Positions 42,312 to 51,859 of a stretch of 64,000 nucleotides of DNA are shown here, one piece after another (the first letter of the stretch is position 1; the number at the start of each line of letters is the position of its first letter). The position numbers and the translations under genes are program-made. The notes under the pieces are model-generated. The model saw only the letters and a program-made list of their open reading frames with translations, ran no database searches and was not told where the DNA came from. The DNA comes from Brumimicrobium sp051745635 (GTDB lineage Bacteria > Bacteroidota > Bacteroidia > Flavobacteriales_D > Crocinitomicaceae): contig JBNJEH010000007.1 of assembly GCA_051745635.1 (NCBI GenBank), forward strand, positions 1 through 64,000. Reading direction: 5' to 3'.

Positions 42312-44687
42312 TTAACCACTACACATTTCGCAGTTATCAGGATCGTCTGTGGAGCAAGAAGCTTGCGCCTGCGACTGTATTTCTTCCGTAGACATGGACT
42401 GTTCTCCCTTGTTATCGTTTTCGGTAACACTTTTATCCACTGTAAATTTAATGGCATTAGTGGCCGCTTTTGTGCGAAGATAGTACATTCCTGTTTTCAA
42501 TCCGCGTTGCCAACCGTAGAAGTGCATTGAGGTTAACTTCTTGAAGTCAGCATTCTCCATGAAAATGTTGAGCGATTGTGATTGGCAAATGTACGCTCCA
42601 CGGTCAGCTGCTTGCTCAATAATACTTTTTTGAGAGAGCTCCCAGGCCGTTTTATAGAGATCTTTCAGATGTTGTGGAATTTCGGGAATGTCCTGAACCG
42701 ATCCATTCGCTGCCATCAATTTCTGACGCATGGTGTTGTCCCACAATCCTTCTTTCACGAGGTCGCGCAAGAGGTGTTTATTGACGATGATAAATTCACC
42801 TGACAATACGCGTCGCGTATAGATGTTAGAAGTGTACGGCTCGAAGCATTCGTTATTACCGAGAATCTGAGCAGTGGAAGCAGTGGGCATCGGAGCCAGT
42901 AGCAGCGAATTACGAACGCCGTGTTCCTTGACTTCTTCGCGAAGAACGTCCCACTCCCAGCGATCACTTGGGGTAGTATCCCACATATCGAATTGGAATA
43001 CACCTTTTGAAACCGGAGAGCCTTCGAACGTTTCGTAGGGACCTTCTTGTTTTGCTAAATCTTTGGATGCTGTCATGGCAGCGTAATAGATCGTCTCAAA
43101 AATGGCTTTATTCAGTGCTTTGGCTTCTTCTGAGTCAAAAGGCATGCGCAATTTGATATAAGTATCTGCCAAGCCCTGAACGCCGAGACCGATCGGTCGG
43201 TGACGCATATTTGAATTCCGCGCTTCATCGACGGGATAGTAATTTCCATCAATAATGCGGTTCAGATTCACCGTTGCCTCATAGGTCACTTCAAATAATT
43301 TGTCATGATCGAACCCATCTTTTGTAACGTACTTTGGAAGAGCAAGTGAAGCGAGATTACAAACAGCCACCTCGTCAGGAGCAGTATATTCCATGATTTC
43401 CGTACAGAGATTAGAAGACTTGATCGTTCCTAAATTCTGCTGATTGGATTTTTTATTTGCAGCGTCTTTATAGAGCATGTAAGGTGTACCAGTCTCAATT
43501 TGTGATTCTAATACTTTAAACCACAGCTCTTGCGCTTTAATGGTTTTTCTTCCTTTACCTTCTTTCTCATATTTGGTGTAAAGTTTTTCAAATTCTTCAC
43601 CGTACGTGTCGGAGAGACCCGGACATTCGTTCGGGCACATAAGCGTCCATTCGCCATTTGATTGAACGCGCTCCATAAATAAATCCGGTATCCAAAGGGC
43701 GTAAAACAAGTCGCGTGCGCGACTTTCCTCTTTACCGTGATTCTTTTTCATTTCTAGGAAATCGAAGACATCAGCGTGCCAGGGTTCGAGATACATGGCA
43801 AACGAACCTTTTCTTTTACCACCACCCTGATCGACATAGCGAGCTGTGTCATTAAATACGCGGAGCATAGGTACAATTCCGTTAGAGGTGCCATTTGTAC
43901 CGCGGATGTAAGATCCTTTGGCTCGTATATCGTGAATAGAAAGCCCAATACCTCCTGCTGATTGTGAAATCTGAGCACAATTCTGCAGGGTTTCGTAAAT
44001 TCCCTGAATACTGTCTTCTTTCATCGTCAATAAGAAACAAGACGACATTTGAGGTTTTGGTGTACCAGCATTGAAAAGCGTTGGTGTTGCATGTGTAAAC
44101 CAACCCTCTGACATGAGGTTATACGTGCGAATAGCAGCGTCGATATCGTGTTTGTGGATGCCTACCGCAACGCGCATGAGCATGTGTTGAGGACGCTCAG
44201 CAATTTCACCGTTGAGCTTCAAAAGGTAAGAGCGCTCCAACGTTTTAAAACCGAAATAATCGTAATGAAAATCGCGGTCGTAGATGATATTGGAGTCTAA
44301 CTTCTCTTTGTTCTCCATGATAACTTCATAAACATCGTCGGCTAAAAGGGAAGCATTTAAGCCTGTTTTAGGGTCAATGTAAGTATGAAGGTCTTCCATC
44401 GTTTCAGAGAAGGTCTTCTTGGTGTTTTTATGCAAATTGGACACGGAAATACGCGAAGCGAGCAACGCGTAATCGGGGTGTTCTATCGTTTTTGACGCAG
44501 CTGTCTCCGCCGCAAGGTTATCTAAAACGACCGTCGTAACGCCATCGTAGATTCCTTCGATAACTTTCATTGCGACACTTTCCGGAGAAACGAGCGGGTC
44601 GAGTCCATAGCACATCTTTACAATGCGCGCTGTTATTTTGTCAAACTTGACGGGTTCTTTTCTTCCGTCTCTTTTAATTACGTACAT
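42312..44687 (-). CDS. nrdA: Ribonucleoside-diphosphate reductase, alpha subunit (class Ia)
   Basis: 791 residues. The N-terminal ATP-cone (MYVIKRDGRKEPVKFDKI) suggests allosteric control of overall activity. The catalytic barrel contains SSNLCTEI with the reactive cysteine, NLASLALPKYV and MPTASTAQILGNNECFEP. The C-terminal redox pair is Cys786 and Cys789 (NCEMC), which passes electrons to the active site. The enzyme reduces ribonucleotides to deoxyribonucleotides. The beta-subunit gene lies 33 bp upstream and is transcribed first. A terminator follows. Confidence 0.97.
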   Translation of the reverse strand: MYVIKRDGRKEPVKFDKITARIVKMCYGLDPLVSPESVAMKVIEGIYDGVTTVVLDNLAAETAASKTIEHPDYALLASRISVSNLHKNTKKTFSETMEDLHTYIDPKTGLNASLLADDVYEVIMENKEKLDSNIIYDRDFHYDYFGFKTLERSYLLKLNGEIAERPQHMLMRVAVGIHKHDIDAAIRTYNLMSEGWFTHATPTLFNAGTPKPQMSSCFLLTMKEDSIQGIYETLQNCAQISQSAGGIGLSIHDIRAKGSYIRGTNGTSNGIVPMLRVFNDTARYVDQGGGKRKGSFAMYLEPWHADVFDFLEMKKNHGKEESRARDLFYALWIPDLFMERVQSNGEWTLMCPNECPGLSDTYGEEFEKLYTKYEKEGKGRKTIKAQELWFKVLESQIETGTPYMLYKDAANKKSNQQNLGTIKSSNLCTEIMEYTAPDEVAVCNLASLALPKYVTKDGFDHDKLFEVTYEATVNLNRIIDGNYYPVDEARNSNMRHRPIGLGVQGLADTYIKLRMPFDSEEAKALNKAIFETIYYAAMTASKDLAKQEGPYETFEGSPVSKGVFQFDMWDTTPSDRWEWDVLREEVKEHGVRNSLLLAPMPTASTAQILGNNECFEPYTSNIYTRRVLSGEFIIVNKHLLRDLVKEGLWDNTMRQKLMAANGSVQDIPEIPQHLKDLYKTAWELSQKSIIEQAADRGAYICQSQSLNIFMENADFKKLTSMHFYGWQRGLKTGMYYLRTKAATNAIKFTVDKSVTENDNKGEQSMSTEEIQSQAQASCSTDDPDNCEMCSG

Positions 44688-44720
44688 ACTGGTTTATTTA
44701 TAATGGGTTAATAATAATTT

Positions 44721-45695
44721 TTAAAAGTCTGCGTCGGTGCTGAAAGACTGGTCTTCGTTTCCACCCATCACATTTGCTTTTTGATACTCAGCTACGCGTT
44801 TCTCAAAGAAGTTGGTTTTACCTTCAATTGAGATCATGTCCATAAAGTCGAAAGGGTTGGTAGCATTAAATTCTTTATCGCATTCGAGTTCGGCGAGAAG
44901 ACGGTCGGCGACAAATTCAATGTATTGCGACATCAAGTCTGAGTTCATGCCGATCAAACGCACAGGAAGTGCTTCCAGGATGAATTCTTTTTCAATTTTA
45001 ACGGCGTCTAGGATAATTTCGCGCACTTTATCTTTTGATAATTTATCCACGATGTGATTATTGTAGAGCAGACAAGCGAAATCACAGTGTAATCCTTCAT
45101 CTCTGGAAATCAATTCGTTCGAAAAGGAAAGTCCGGGCATCAAACCGCGTTTTTTCAACCAGAAGATCGAACAGAACGAACCTGAAAAGAAAATGCCTTC
45201 TACAGCGGCAAAAGCAATTAAGCGCTCCGCAAAATTCCCTTCATCGATCCAGCGCAATGCCCAGTCTGCTTTTTTCTTAACGCACTCCATCGTTTCAATG
45301 GCGTTGAACAAACCCTCCTTCTCTTTATCGTCTTTGATGTATGTATCAATTAACAACGAATAGGTTTCAGAGTGGATGTTCTCCATGGCGATCTGGAAAC
45401 CGTAAAAGAATTTTGCTTCAGTGTACTGAACTTCAGCTACGAAATTTTCCGCGAGGTTCTCGTTGACGATACCATCAGACGCTGCAAAAAAGGCGAGCAC
45501 GTGTTTGATAAAGTACCGTTCGTCTTCATTCAGTTTGTTTTCCCAGTCGACTAAGTCGGGAGATAAGTCAATTTCTTCTGCCGTCCAAAAGCTTGCCTCA
45601 GCTTTTTTATAGAACGCCCAGATGTCGTCGTGTTTAATTGGAAATAGAACAAAGCGATCTTTGTTTTCTTGTAAAATTGGTTCTTCTTGTGCCAT
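44721..45695 (-). CDS. nrdB: Ribonucleotide reductase, beta subunit
   Basis: 324 residues. The diiron ligands are visible: NLAENFV and ENIHSETYS supply Glu and His, and SRDEGLHCDFA supplies the second Glu-His set. The tyrosyl-radical region lies in the helix around HSETYSLLIDTYI. It holds the stable radical needed by NrdA. It is the first gene of the operon. A perfect DnaA box and a hairpin lie about 200 bp upstream, recalling the DnaA-controlled nrdAB promoter of E. coli. Confidence 0.96.
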   Translation of the reverse strand: MAQEEPILQENKDRFVLFPIKHDDIWAFYKKAEASFWTAEEIDLSPDLVDWENKLNEDERYFIKHVLAFFAASDGIVNENLAENFVAEVQYTEAKFFYGFQIAMENIHSETYSLLIDTYIKDDKEKEGLFNAIETMECVKKKADWALRWIDEGNFAERLIAFAAVEGIFFSGSFCSIFWLKKRGLMPGLSFSNELISRDEGLHCDFACLLYNNHIVDKLSKDKVREIILDAVKIEKEFILEALPVRLIGMNSDLMSQYIEFVADRLLAELECDKEFNATNPFDFMDMISIEGKTNFFEKRVAEYQKANVMGGNEDQSFSTDADF

Positions 45696-46159
45696 TTGTT
45701 AACCGTTTTTAATGTGTAAATATGTTGCGCGCACGATCCTTTCTACCGTGCGATGTTTTAATTTTCTGTTTTTTCAGTGCAATTTCTCTTCCAGAACAGG
45801 GTACAAAAACAAGTACATATTCTTCGTAAAGAGCGATACAAAAATTGGCAATAATTTTCGGTTCTACAACTAAAGAAATCCACAAAAAAAAGTTTGAATT
45901 GTGGATAAAAGATTTAACTCCTTGATTGATGCATGAAGCCAACATTATTAACATAGAATTAAAAGATATTCACATACAGTTCATCTTGTTTATCGATTAT
46001 TTATGTTATTTTATCCCCTAAGATTCAATGCTTATCGCTCAAACCCTTTGTCCAAGAACGCTCTATAAAATTAAATCAAACTTTTCCAATAAAAAACTAA
46101 AAGAGGGTGTGTTTAATAACAATGAGATGTTGATGAAAATTCATTATTTTTGAAACGCT
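45696..46159. other. Gene-free region with DnaA box, between divergent nrdB and comF
   Basis: About 460 bp. A perfect DnaA box (TGTGGATAA, complement TTATCCACA) is at 45900-45908. It is part of an 8-bp inverted repeat, ATCCACAA at 45878-45885 with TTGTGGAT at 45899-45906. Close variants occur at 45966-45974 (ATATTCACA) and near 46010 (TTATCCCCT). The region is AT-rich. It must also hold both promoters. Confidence 0.6.
46145..46152 (+). promoter_or_regulatory. -7 promoter box of comF
   Basis: TATTTTTG fits TAnnTTTG exactly. The ATG is at 46160, only 7 bp after the box, so the mRNA would be essentially leaderless. Confidence 0.5.
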
Positions 46160-46876
46160 ATGATGCGCAAGGCTTACGAAATTTTTAACACAGCGGCGAA
46201 TGGAATTTTGTCTTTGGTTTATCCAAATAATTGTGCCATTTGTGACAAAGAATTACCGGATGGAATGGAACATTTGTGTTTTGCCTGTCGCGATGAACTC
46301 CATTTCACCTATTTCGAAAAATTTAAAGAACCCTCTCCGGCCGATGAACTTTTTTGGGGACGCATAGATGTCGAAAATGTGTTTCCCTTGCTCTACTTTC
46401 AAAAAGGGAGTGCCGTACAAAAGATATTGCACAAAATTAAATACGGCGAAGGCAAACAAATCGGCTCATTTATGGGAGAAATGATCGGGAGGCACATGAA
46501 CGAAAATGAAAAATTCCGCAGTATAGAAGCCCTGATTCCCATTCCGCTGCACTCGAAAAAGGGGTTTAAGAGGGGATACAACCAAAGCCTGATGATTGCC
46601 AGAGGTATTGCTGAGGAAACCGAAAAACCGATAGTAGAAGGACTCGTACGCAACGTGCATCGCGCTTCTCAAACTACTAAAGGTAAAGAGGAGCGTTGGA
46701 AAAATGTCCAATCTATTTTTGAAGTACGACCTGACACGCTGCAAAACAAAACGCATGTGGCTATCGTAGATGACGTATTGACGACGGGCTCTACACTGGA
46801 ATCAGCTGCAAAAACAATCAGATCATATTATACCGACCTAAAAATCAGCTTTTTAACGGTAGCGATCGCCGATTAA
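46160..46876 (+). CDS. comF: ComF-family amidophosphoribosyltransferase-like protein
   Basis: 238 residues. An N-terminal four-cysteine zinc finger (CAICDKEL and CFACRDEL, about 23-48) precedes a phosphoribosyltransferase domain with the PRPP loop VAIVDDVLTTGSTLESAAKT (about 198-217). The segment YNQSLMIARGIA is also characteristic. ComF proteins support DNA uptake in competent bacteria, but homologues occur widely without competence. A tandem ATG lies at the start. It is convergent with the alkaline phosphatase gene and overlaps it by 4 bp. Confidence 0.92.
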   Translation: MMRKAYEIFNTAANGILSLVYPNNCAICDKELPDGMEHLCFACRDELHFTYFEKFKEPSPADELFWGRIDVENVFPLLYFQKGSAVQKILHKIKYGEGKQIGSFMGEMIGRHMNENEKFRSIEALIPIPLHSKKGFKRGYNQSLMIARGIAEETEKPIVEGLVRNVHRASQTTKGKEERWKNVQSIFEVRPDTLQNKTHVAIVDDVLTTGSTLESAAKTIRSYYTDLKISFLTVAIAD

Positions 46877-48291
46877 TCTGTTGTATTGGCAACTCCCGCA
46901 GCAACGAGCATAAGTTCGTGCAGATAAGTGTTTTTGATGAAAGGTCGGAGCAATTCACTTCCCGGACCGTATGCAGCTACTTCTACATAATCAGCAGAGT
47001 GATGATTGTCGGCCCAACCGACAGCGGTGTGTTTTTTTTGAATTTTGGCCAGCTCTGCAAACGGTTTCTTGTAATCATCGTATAACTCCTCCTCATCCAG
47101 TGGATCGATCAAATTGATCAGTAATTTTGCGTCTTCCATGGCTATTTTATATCCTTGCGCATGTTCGATCAAATCAATCAGCATTTTTGGTGTCGTTTTT
47201 TTTGTTATACCATCCATGATCCATTTATTGGAATGCTTGAAAGATTTAATGCGGTCAAAATGAGCATCTGCATTCTTACCGTAAAACAAACCGGGATTGG
47301 CATTTCCGTGATCCGTTGTAACGACCACGAGCGTATTGCCATCTTCGCGAGCAAAATCGAGTGCCACGCGCACGGCATCATCGAACGTAACCTGATCGTA
47401 AATTAATCCACCTGTATCGTTGGAATGCGCCGCCCAGTCCACTTTTCCTGCTTCAACCTGAAGTGCGAAACCGGCATCATTTTTTTTCATTTTTTCGATC
47501 GCCACAGCGGTCATTTCCGGTAATGAAGGCATGGTTTTTTGCAATTTTTCATCATTGACCTGATCGACGGTGAAAGGCAAAGCTGATTGATTAAAAACGC
47601 CCAACAGGGGCTGCTCAGTATCCATCACCTGGCGCAGTTCATTTTTGCTTTTGGCCACGGCAAACCCGGCTTCTTTAAAAGCTCCGTACAGGTCTTTCTG
47701 GTCTTCCCGCTCTGAGGAGGAAAAGTATTCGTGTCCCCCACCCATCATCACATCAAAACGCAAATCGAGATAGCGTTCTGCAATACCTGCCTGATCATTG
47801 CGCGAAGCCATGTTTACGCAGAAAGAAGCCGGGGTGGCGTGTGTGATTGGCACAGTAGTTACACAACCAACGGATTTTTTTTGTGCCTTGAATTTCTGAA
47901 GGATGGGTGTGTATTGTTCACCATTTTCTCCCACATTTAAAGAACCATTGGGCACGCGTTTGCCTCCTCCCCAGGCGGAACCTCCAGCTGCCGAATCGGT
48001 AACCAGAGAACTTGCCGAAGCAGTGTCCATAAGTCCTCGCCGGAACGTACCGTTGGAAAGGTTTTCAATCCAGTGTGTCTGACGACCGTTCATGCGTTGA
48101 AAAAAGAGATCGGCCATCGTTAAGGTTCCCGTGCTCATTCCATCGGATACCAGAAATATGATGTTTTTGGCCTCAGACTTTAATTCGTCATAAAGGGCTT
48201 CTCTGTTCTTCCCCTGACCAATTATTAATGGAGAAACAGCTAGCCCCGCCGCTGTTAATGAGGTGCTTCTAAAAAAATTTCTTCTCTTCAT
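46873..48291 (-). CDS. Alkaline phosphatase (PhoA-type), Tat-exported
   Basis: 472 residues. The twin-arginine signal KRRNFFRSTSLTAAGLAVSPL suggests folded export through Tat. The metal and nucleophile regions are IIFLVSDGMSTG, VTDSAAGGSAWGGG (catalytic Ser within DSAAGGS), HSNDTGG and VVTTDHGNANP. It hydrolyses phosphate monoesters in the periplasm. No pho regulator or PstS gene is nearby. It may be inducible by phosphate limitation, but no Pho box is recognised. Confidence 0.94.
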   Translation of the reverse strand: MKRRNFFRSTSLTAAGLAVSPLIIGQGKNREALYDELKSEAKNIIFLVSDGMSTGTLTMADLFFQRMNGRQTHWIENLSNGTFRRGLMDTASASSLVTDSAAGGSAWGGGKRVPNGSLNVGENGEQYTPILQKFKAQKKSVGCVTTVPITHATPASFCVNMASRNDQAGIAERYLDLRFDVMMGGGHEYFSSSEREDQKDLYGAFKEAGFAVAKSKNELRQVMDTEQPLLGVFNQSALPFTVDQVNDEKLQKTMPSLPEMTAVAIEKMKKNDAGFALQVEAGKVDWAAHSNDTGGLIYDQVTFDDAVRVALDFAREDGNTLVVVTTDHGNANPGLFYGKNADAHFDRIKSFKHSNKWIMDGITKKTTPKMLIDLIEHAQGYKIAMEDAKLLINLIDPLDEEELYDDYKKPFAELAKIQKKHTAVGWADNHHSADYVEVAAYGPGSELLRPFIKNTYLHELMLVAAGVANTTD

Positions 48292-48411
48292 GGGAAAACG
48301 CTTTTAACAAAAATACATTTCTGAGTGGTACAATGTGTTAAAACAAAGTAAAATTAAACGGCTGCTGGGTACTTTAAAATTAAGTTTTGCACAGCAGTTT
48401 TGAAGCGTTCA

Positions 48412-49353
48412 TCATAGGTTGTTTCCTCTTGCCTTGCGTTTGCGTTGGATGTAAGAGGATCGAGAGATGAGGTAAACACCTAAAAAGATCATTAACATGT
48501 AAATTATTTTCTCCAGGGTAATCGCTCCTACAAAATCGCCCGTCCAGCCAAAGTAGGCAAAAAGTACAGTAAAGACCATGACGAGCATGGGTTGTGTGTA
48601 AATATAACTCCCACTGACGCTGGGTGAAACGTGTTTGAGTGCAAAAATATTCAGCAGGTAAGTAAAGAAGGTTGCTCCAAAAACAACAAAGCCAATTTTC
48701 CACCAGATAACGTCGGGGAAAGCACTGAACTGCGCCGCATTCATGTCGGACCAAACTTCCGGATAACTGGATATAAAGACCATCCCAAACAAGAAATTGT
48801 AGGTGATTACGGTGATGGGCTTGTATTTGTCCATCAAAGGTTTGGCAATCACGAGGTAGATTCCAAAAGAAAGGGCGTTGATAAAAATAAAGAGATCACC
48901 GATCGGGGAGTCAAAACCGGGTTCTTTTCCCAGTGTAGTCAGTGCAATGGCACCAACTGCACCAATAAATACACCCACAGCTTTGAGTAAGGTAATTTTT
49001 TCTTTGCGGATGAAGTAGGAAAGGATAACCACCAAAATAGGTGTAGAAGTCATGATAATTCCAACGTTAATGGGAGACGTTAGTTCCAGCCCATTGAAGA
49101 AAAACAACTGGTTGATTGCGACACCAAAAAAACCTGTTATCGCCAGTCGCGGAAGATCGCGCACAGCTACCTTTTCCCGGATGAACACCAGAAAAATAGT
49201 GACAAAGAGTACAGTCGTGGTTATTGCCCGTAAAAAAATAAAGGCATTGGGACCGAGGTATTCGGGCATCACGCCTTTGGCCAACAAATGATTGGCGCCA
49301 TATAGCATGTTCAGTGTAAAAAGAGCGAAATGCGCGAGAACCGTTCTATTCAT
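48412..49353 (-). CDS. EamA/DMT-family permease
   Basis: 313 residues with about ten hydrophobic segments in two EamA halves. The first starts MNRTVLAHFALFTLNMLYGANHLLAKGVMPEYLGPNAF and the second at LFIFINALSFGIYLV. The drug/metabolite-transporter pattern is clear. The exported compound is unknown. It is the last gene of the operon fbp - arsC-like - eamA and overlaps the arsC-like gene by 8 bp. Confidence 0.93.
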   Translation of the reverse strand: MNRTVLAHFALFTLNMLYGANHLLAKGVMPEYLGPNAFIFLRAITTTVLFVTIFLVFIREKVAVRDLPRLAITGFFGVAINQLFFFNGLELTSPINVGIIMTSTPILVVILSYFIRKEKITLLKAVGVFIGAVGAIALTTLGKEPGFDSPIGDLFIFINALSFGIYLVIAKPLMDKYKPITVITYNFLFGMVFISSYPEVWSDMNAAQFSAFPDVIWWKIGFVVFGATFFTYLLNIFALKHVSPSVSGSYIYTQPMLVMVFTVLFAYFGWTGDFVGAITLEKIIYMLMIFLGVYLISRSSYIQRKRKARGNNL

Positions 49354-49708
49354 TGAGTGCCGTATACGCTTCTTTTGCCGCTGCTACCGTTTTTTTTGCA
49401 TTCCCGACAAACACCTCATCATCGAAAATAATGAAGGGGCGTTTGAGAAAGGTATATTCCTGTAGCATGTACTTTTTGTAATCTTCCTCTGAAAGGTCCA
49501 TTTCATTCAACCCCATGGATCGGTATTTCATGGCACGTTTACTAAAAAGCTTTTCATAGGAACCTACTTTATCTTTAAGAAAGTCCAGCGTTTTTTCGTC
49601 GATATTTTCTTCCTTGATGTCCTGTAATTCTACATCGTCACCGACGTTCAATTCTTTGAGTATACGCTGATTCGTATTACAACTTGAAAGGTGAAATATT
49701 TTTCTCAT
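49346..49708 (-). CDS. ArsC/Spx-family thioredoxin-fold protein
   Basis: 120 residues. The N-terminal motif FHLSSCNTNQRILKEL has one cysteine (Cys9) at the redox position of the ArsC/YffB/Spx family, without a CxxC partner. The ending KRPFIIFDDEVFVGN fits the family. Whether it is an arsenate reductase, a Spx-like regulator or neither cannot be decided; no ars genes are nearby. It lies between fbp (3-bp gap) and eamA (8-bp overlap). Confidence 0.85.
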   Translation of the reverse strand: MRKIFHLSSCNTNQRILKELNVGDDVELQDIKEENIDEKTLDFLKDKVGSYEKLFSKRAMKYRSMGLNEMDLSEEDYKKYMLQEYTFLKRPFIIFDDEVFVGNAKKTVAAAKEAYTALNE

Positions 49709-49711
49709 GGT

Positions 49712-50737
49712 TTACTGGTTTGATGCAATTGTCGGTTGTTCTTTTAAACAGCTCATCGCTTTTTCTACCATGGCAGAAGATCCCACAAAATAACCGCAGC
49801 GCTGGTGCAGTTTTTTGGGTTCAATTTCCATGATGCGGTGGTGTCCGTCAGTGGCCAGACCACCAGATTGTTCTGCTATAAATGCTAACGGGTTGCATTC
49901 ATACAACAAGCGCAAACGTCCTTCCTTCCAATTAGTTGTGGTCGGGTAAATGTAGATCCCTCCCTTCAGCAAGTTGCGGTGAAAGTCGGCTACTAACGAT
50001 CCAATATAACGTCCCGAATAAGGGCGGTTTGTATCGGGGTCATTTTCGCGGCAATATTGAACGTAATCTTTTAAACCGGGATCACAGCGATCGAGGTTAC
50101 CTTCGTTCATCGAGTAGGTTTTACCCGTCTCCGGCATTTTTATATCGGGATGAGACAAACAAAATTCACCAATTGATGGGTCTAATGTAAATCCATTCAC
50201 TCCGTTTCCAGTCGTGTAAACTAACATGGCAGAAGAACCGTAGAGCACGTATCCGGCGGCGACTTGTTCAGTTCCTTTTTGTAGCATGTCTTCTTTGGTC
50301 GCCGGAGAACCGATGGGTGAAGTCCGTCGATAAATCGAAAAGATGGTGCCGATAGAAACATTCACATCAATATTCGATGAACCGTCGAGTGGATCAAAAA
50401 GGACGATATACTTCCCGTTTTGTGCTTGTTCAGAATCAAAAGCGACGTAATCGTCATTTTCTTCTGAGGCAATACCACACACTTCTCCTCCCGATTTAAA
50501 AGCGTTAATAAAAGCTTCGTCTGCGATGACATCCAGCTTTTGTTGTTCCTCTCCCTGTACGTTGGTCTCGCCTTTGGCCCCGAGAATATCCACCAATCCA
50601 GCGCGGTTTACGTCGCGGTTCACAATTTTTGAAGCGATTGAAATGTCGGTCAACAAACTGGTTAATTCCCCTGTAGCATAAGGAAAATCCTTTTGTCGCT
50701 GCATGATAAATTCATTGAGCGTGGTAATTTTTGCCAT
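49712..50737 (-). CDS. fbp: Class I fructose-1,6-bisphosphatase
   Basis: 341 residues. It removes the 1-phosphate of fructose-1,6-bisphosphate in gluconeogenesis. Class I motifs are clear: GEVCGIASEEND (about 89-100), the metal-binding VLFDPLDGSSNIDVNVSIGTIFSIY (about 115-139), and SLVADFHRNLLKGGIYIYP near 247. The substrate loop ends in LLYECNPLAFIAEQSGG. It is the first gene of the operon with the arsC-like and eamA genes. It has no obvious regulatory extension. Confidence 0.97.
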   Translation of the reverse strand: MAKITTLNEFIMQRQKDFPYATGELTSLLTDISIASKIVNRDVNRAGLVDILGAKGETNVQGEEQQKLDVIADEAFINAFKSGGEVCGIASEENDDYVAFDSEQAQNGKYIVLFDPLDGSSNIDVNVSIGTIFSIYRRTSPIGSPATKEDMLQKGTEQVAAGYVLYGSSAMLVYTTGNGVNGFTLDPSIGEFCLSHPDIKMPETGKTYSMNEGNLDRCDPGLKDYVQYCRENDPDTNRPYSGRYIGSLVADFHRNLLKGGIYIYPTTTNWKEGRLRLLYECNPLAFIAEQSGGLATDGHHRIMEIEPKKLHQRCGYFVGSSAMVEKAMSCLKEQPTIASNQ

Positions 50738-51197
50738 GTCTTGAAATTTTATACAAATATCGTGATTTGTTGTGACATGTTTGTAAAGGAAGTTGAATTA
50801 TGTAAACCCTAATTATTCATCAATCTGACTAAATATATCCTGTAAAATACAGTGATAAAGCATCTTATCTGCTGTTTTTTAGCTTTTTTAGCAACCCCAT
50901 TTTTGAGGACACTTTTGTCAATCAGATTTTGATTTAATTTTGACCTATTTGTCGTTACAAGCCCCGCGAAATATTAGGTATATTCCTTTGTTGCTTATGC
51001 CTAAAATAGCTTCAAAATTAAATTCATGAATAAATCGGGTAAAGGGATGTACCGCCGCTTGCAGTTGGCGCAATTTTAAAAAGCGACAACCGGAGAATTG
51101 CAAAATTGCAGTCAAATTGTATCTTGCGACGGCGATAAATCGTCAGAATTTCCTTGAGAAATCCTCAAAAGCGCATGAAAAATATATAAAATTCGAT
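50738..51197. other. Gene-free region between divergent fbp and Crp-like gene
   Basis: About 460 bp, AT-rich. It includes small inverted motifs, such as TTGAGAAATCCTCAA near 51154 and GACG/CGTC around 51132-51146. I cannot assign these to a regulator. The Crp-like gene's -7 box follows at its right edge. Confidence 0.45.
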
Positions 51198-51205
51198 TAT
51201 TTTTG
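51198..51205 (+). promoter_or_regulatory. -7 promoter box of the Crp/Fnr-like gene
   Basis: TATTTTTG matches TAnnTTTG. The ATG at 51210 is 4 bp after the box, so the transcript would have no leader. Confidence 0.5.
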
Positions 51206-51209
51206 AAGT

Positions 51210-51857
51210 ATGGAAGCATTGGAAAAATTTAAGGTCATTTTTGAACCAAAGTTGCTGGAGGAGTTTGAAGAGAAGGCAACTGAGGTATCTGTTAAGGCGG
51301 GAGAAACCATTTTAGATTACGGTCAGATTGTCAGGAGTATGCCGATCATTGCTTCAGGTACGGTAAAAGTATCGCGGCGCGACGAGGACGGTAAAGAAAT
51401 TCTCTTGTATTATGTGAATGCGCAAGAGAGTTGTGCAATGACTTTCACGTGTTGTATGGAACAGTTTCCGAGTGAAATTAAAGCTGTGGCGGAAGAAGAT
51501 GTGGAAATGTTAACTGTTCCCATTACTGTCATGGATAAGTGGCTACAAAAATATACGACGTGGAAAAGTTTCGTCATGGGTACGATTCGCAGCCGATTCA
51601 ATGAAATGCTCCACACCATCGATCAAATTGCTTTTCAGAAGCTGGATGAACGACTCAAGTATTATTTGCAGCAAAAAGTAAAACATACGGGTTCTCGGTT
51701 ATTGAACCTCTCACATGAACAGGTAGCAACGGATTTAGCAACTTCGCGCGTGGTTATTTCCCGGTTGTTGAAAAAAATGGAAAACGACGATTTGCTGTTG
51801 CTTTACAGAAATCAAATAAAGTTACTGAGTGCTTTTGATGTCGAAGAAACGGCGTAA
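51210..51857 (+). CDS. Crp/Fnr-family transcription regulator
   Basis: 215 residues. A cyclic-nucleotide-binding-like beta barrel (about 15-120) carries GETILDYGQIVRSMPIIASGTVKV. A dimer helix and winged helix follow, with recognition region LSHEQVATDLATSRVVISRLLKKME (about 168-192). A cysteine cluster, ESCAMTFTCCMEQ (about 74-86), is in the sensor domain, so redox or metal sensing is possible; it is not an Fnr iron-sulfur pattern. The gene heads an operon with an ABC exporter and a Ppx-like phosphatase, starting from a nearly leaderless promoter. Confidence 0.92.
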   Translation: MEALEKFKVIFEPKLLEEFEEKATEVSVKAGETILDYGQIVRSMPIIASGTVKVSRRDEDGKEILLYYVNAQESCAMTFTCCMEQFPSEIKAVAEEDVEMLTVPITVMDKWLQKYTTWKSFVMGTIRSRFNEMLHTIDQIAFQKLDERLKYYLQQKVKHTGSRLLNLSHEQVATDLATSRVVISRLLKKMENDDLLLLYRNQIKLLSAFDVEETA

Positions 51858-51859
51858 AA

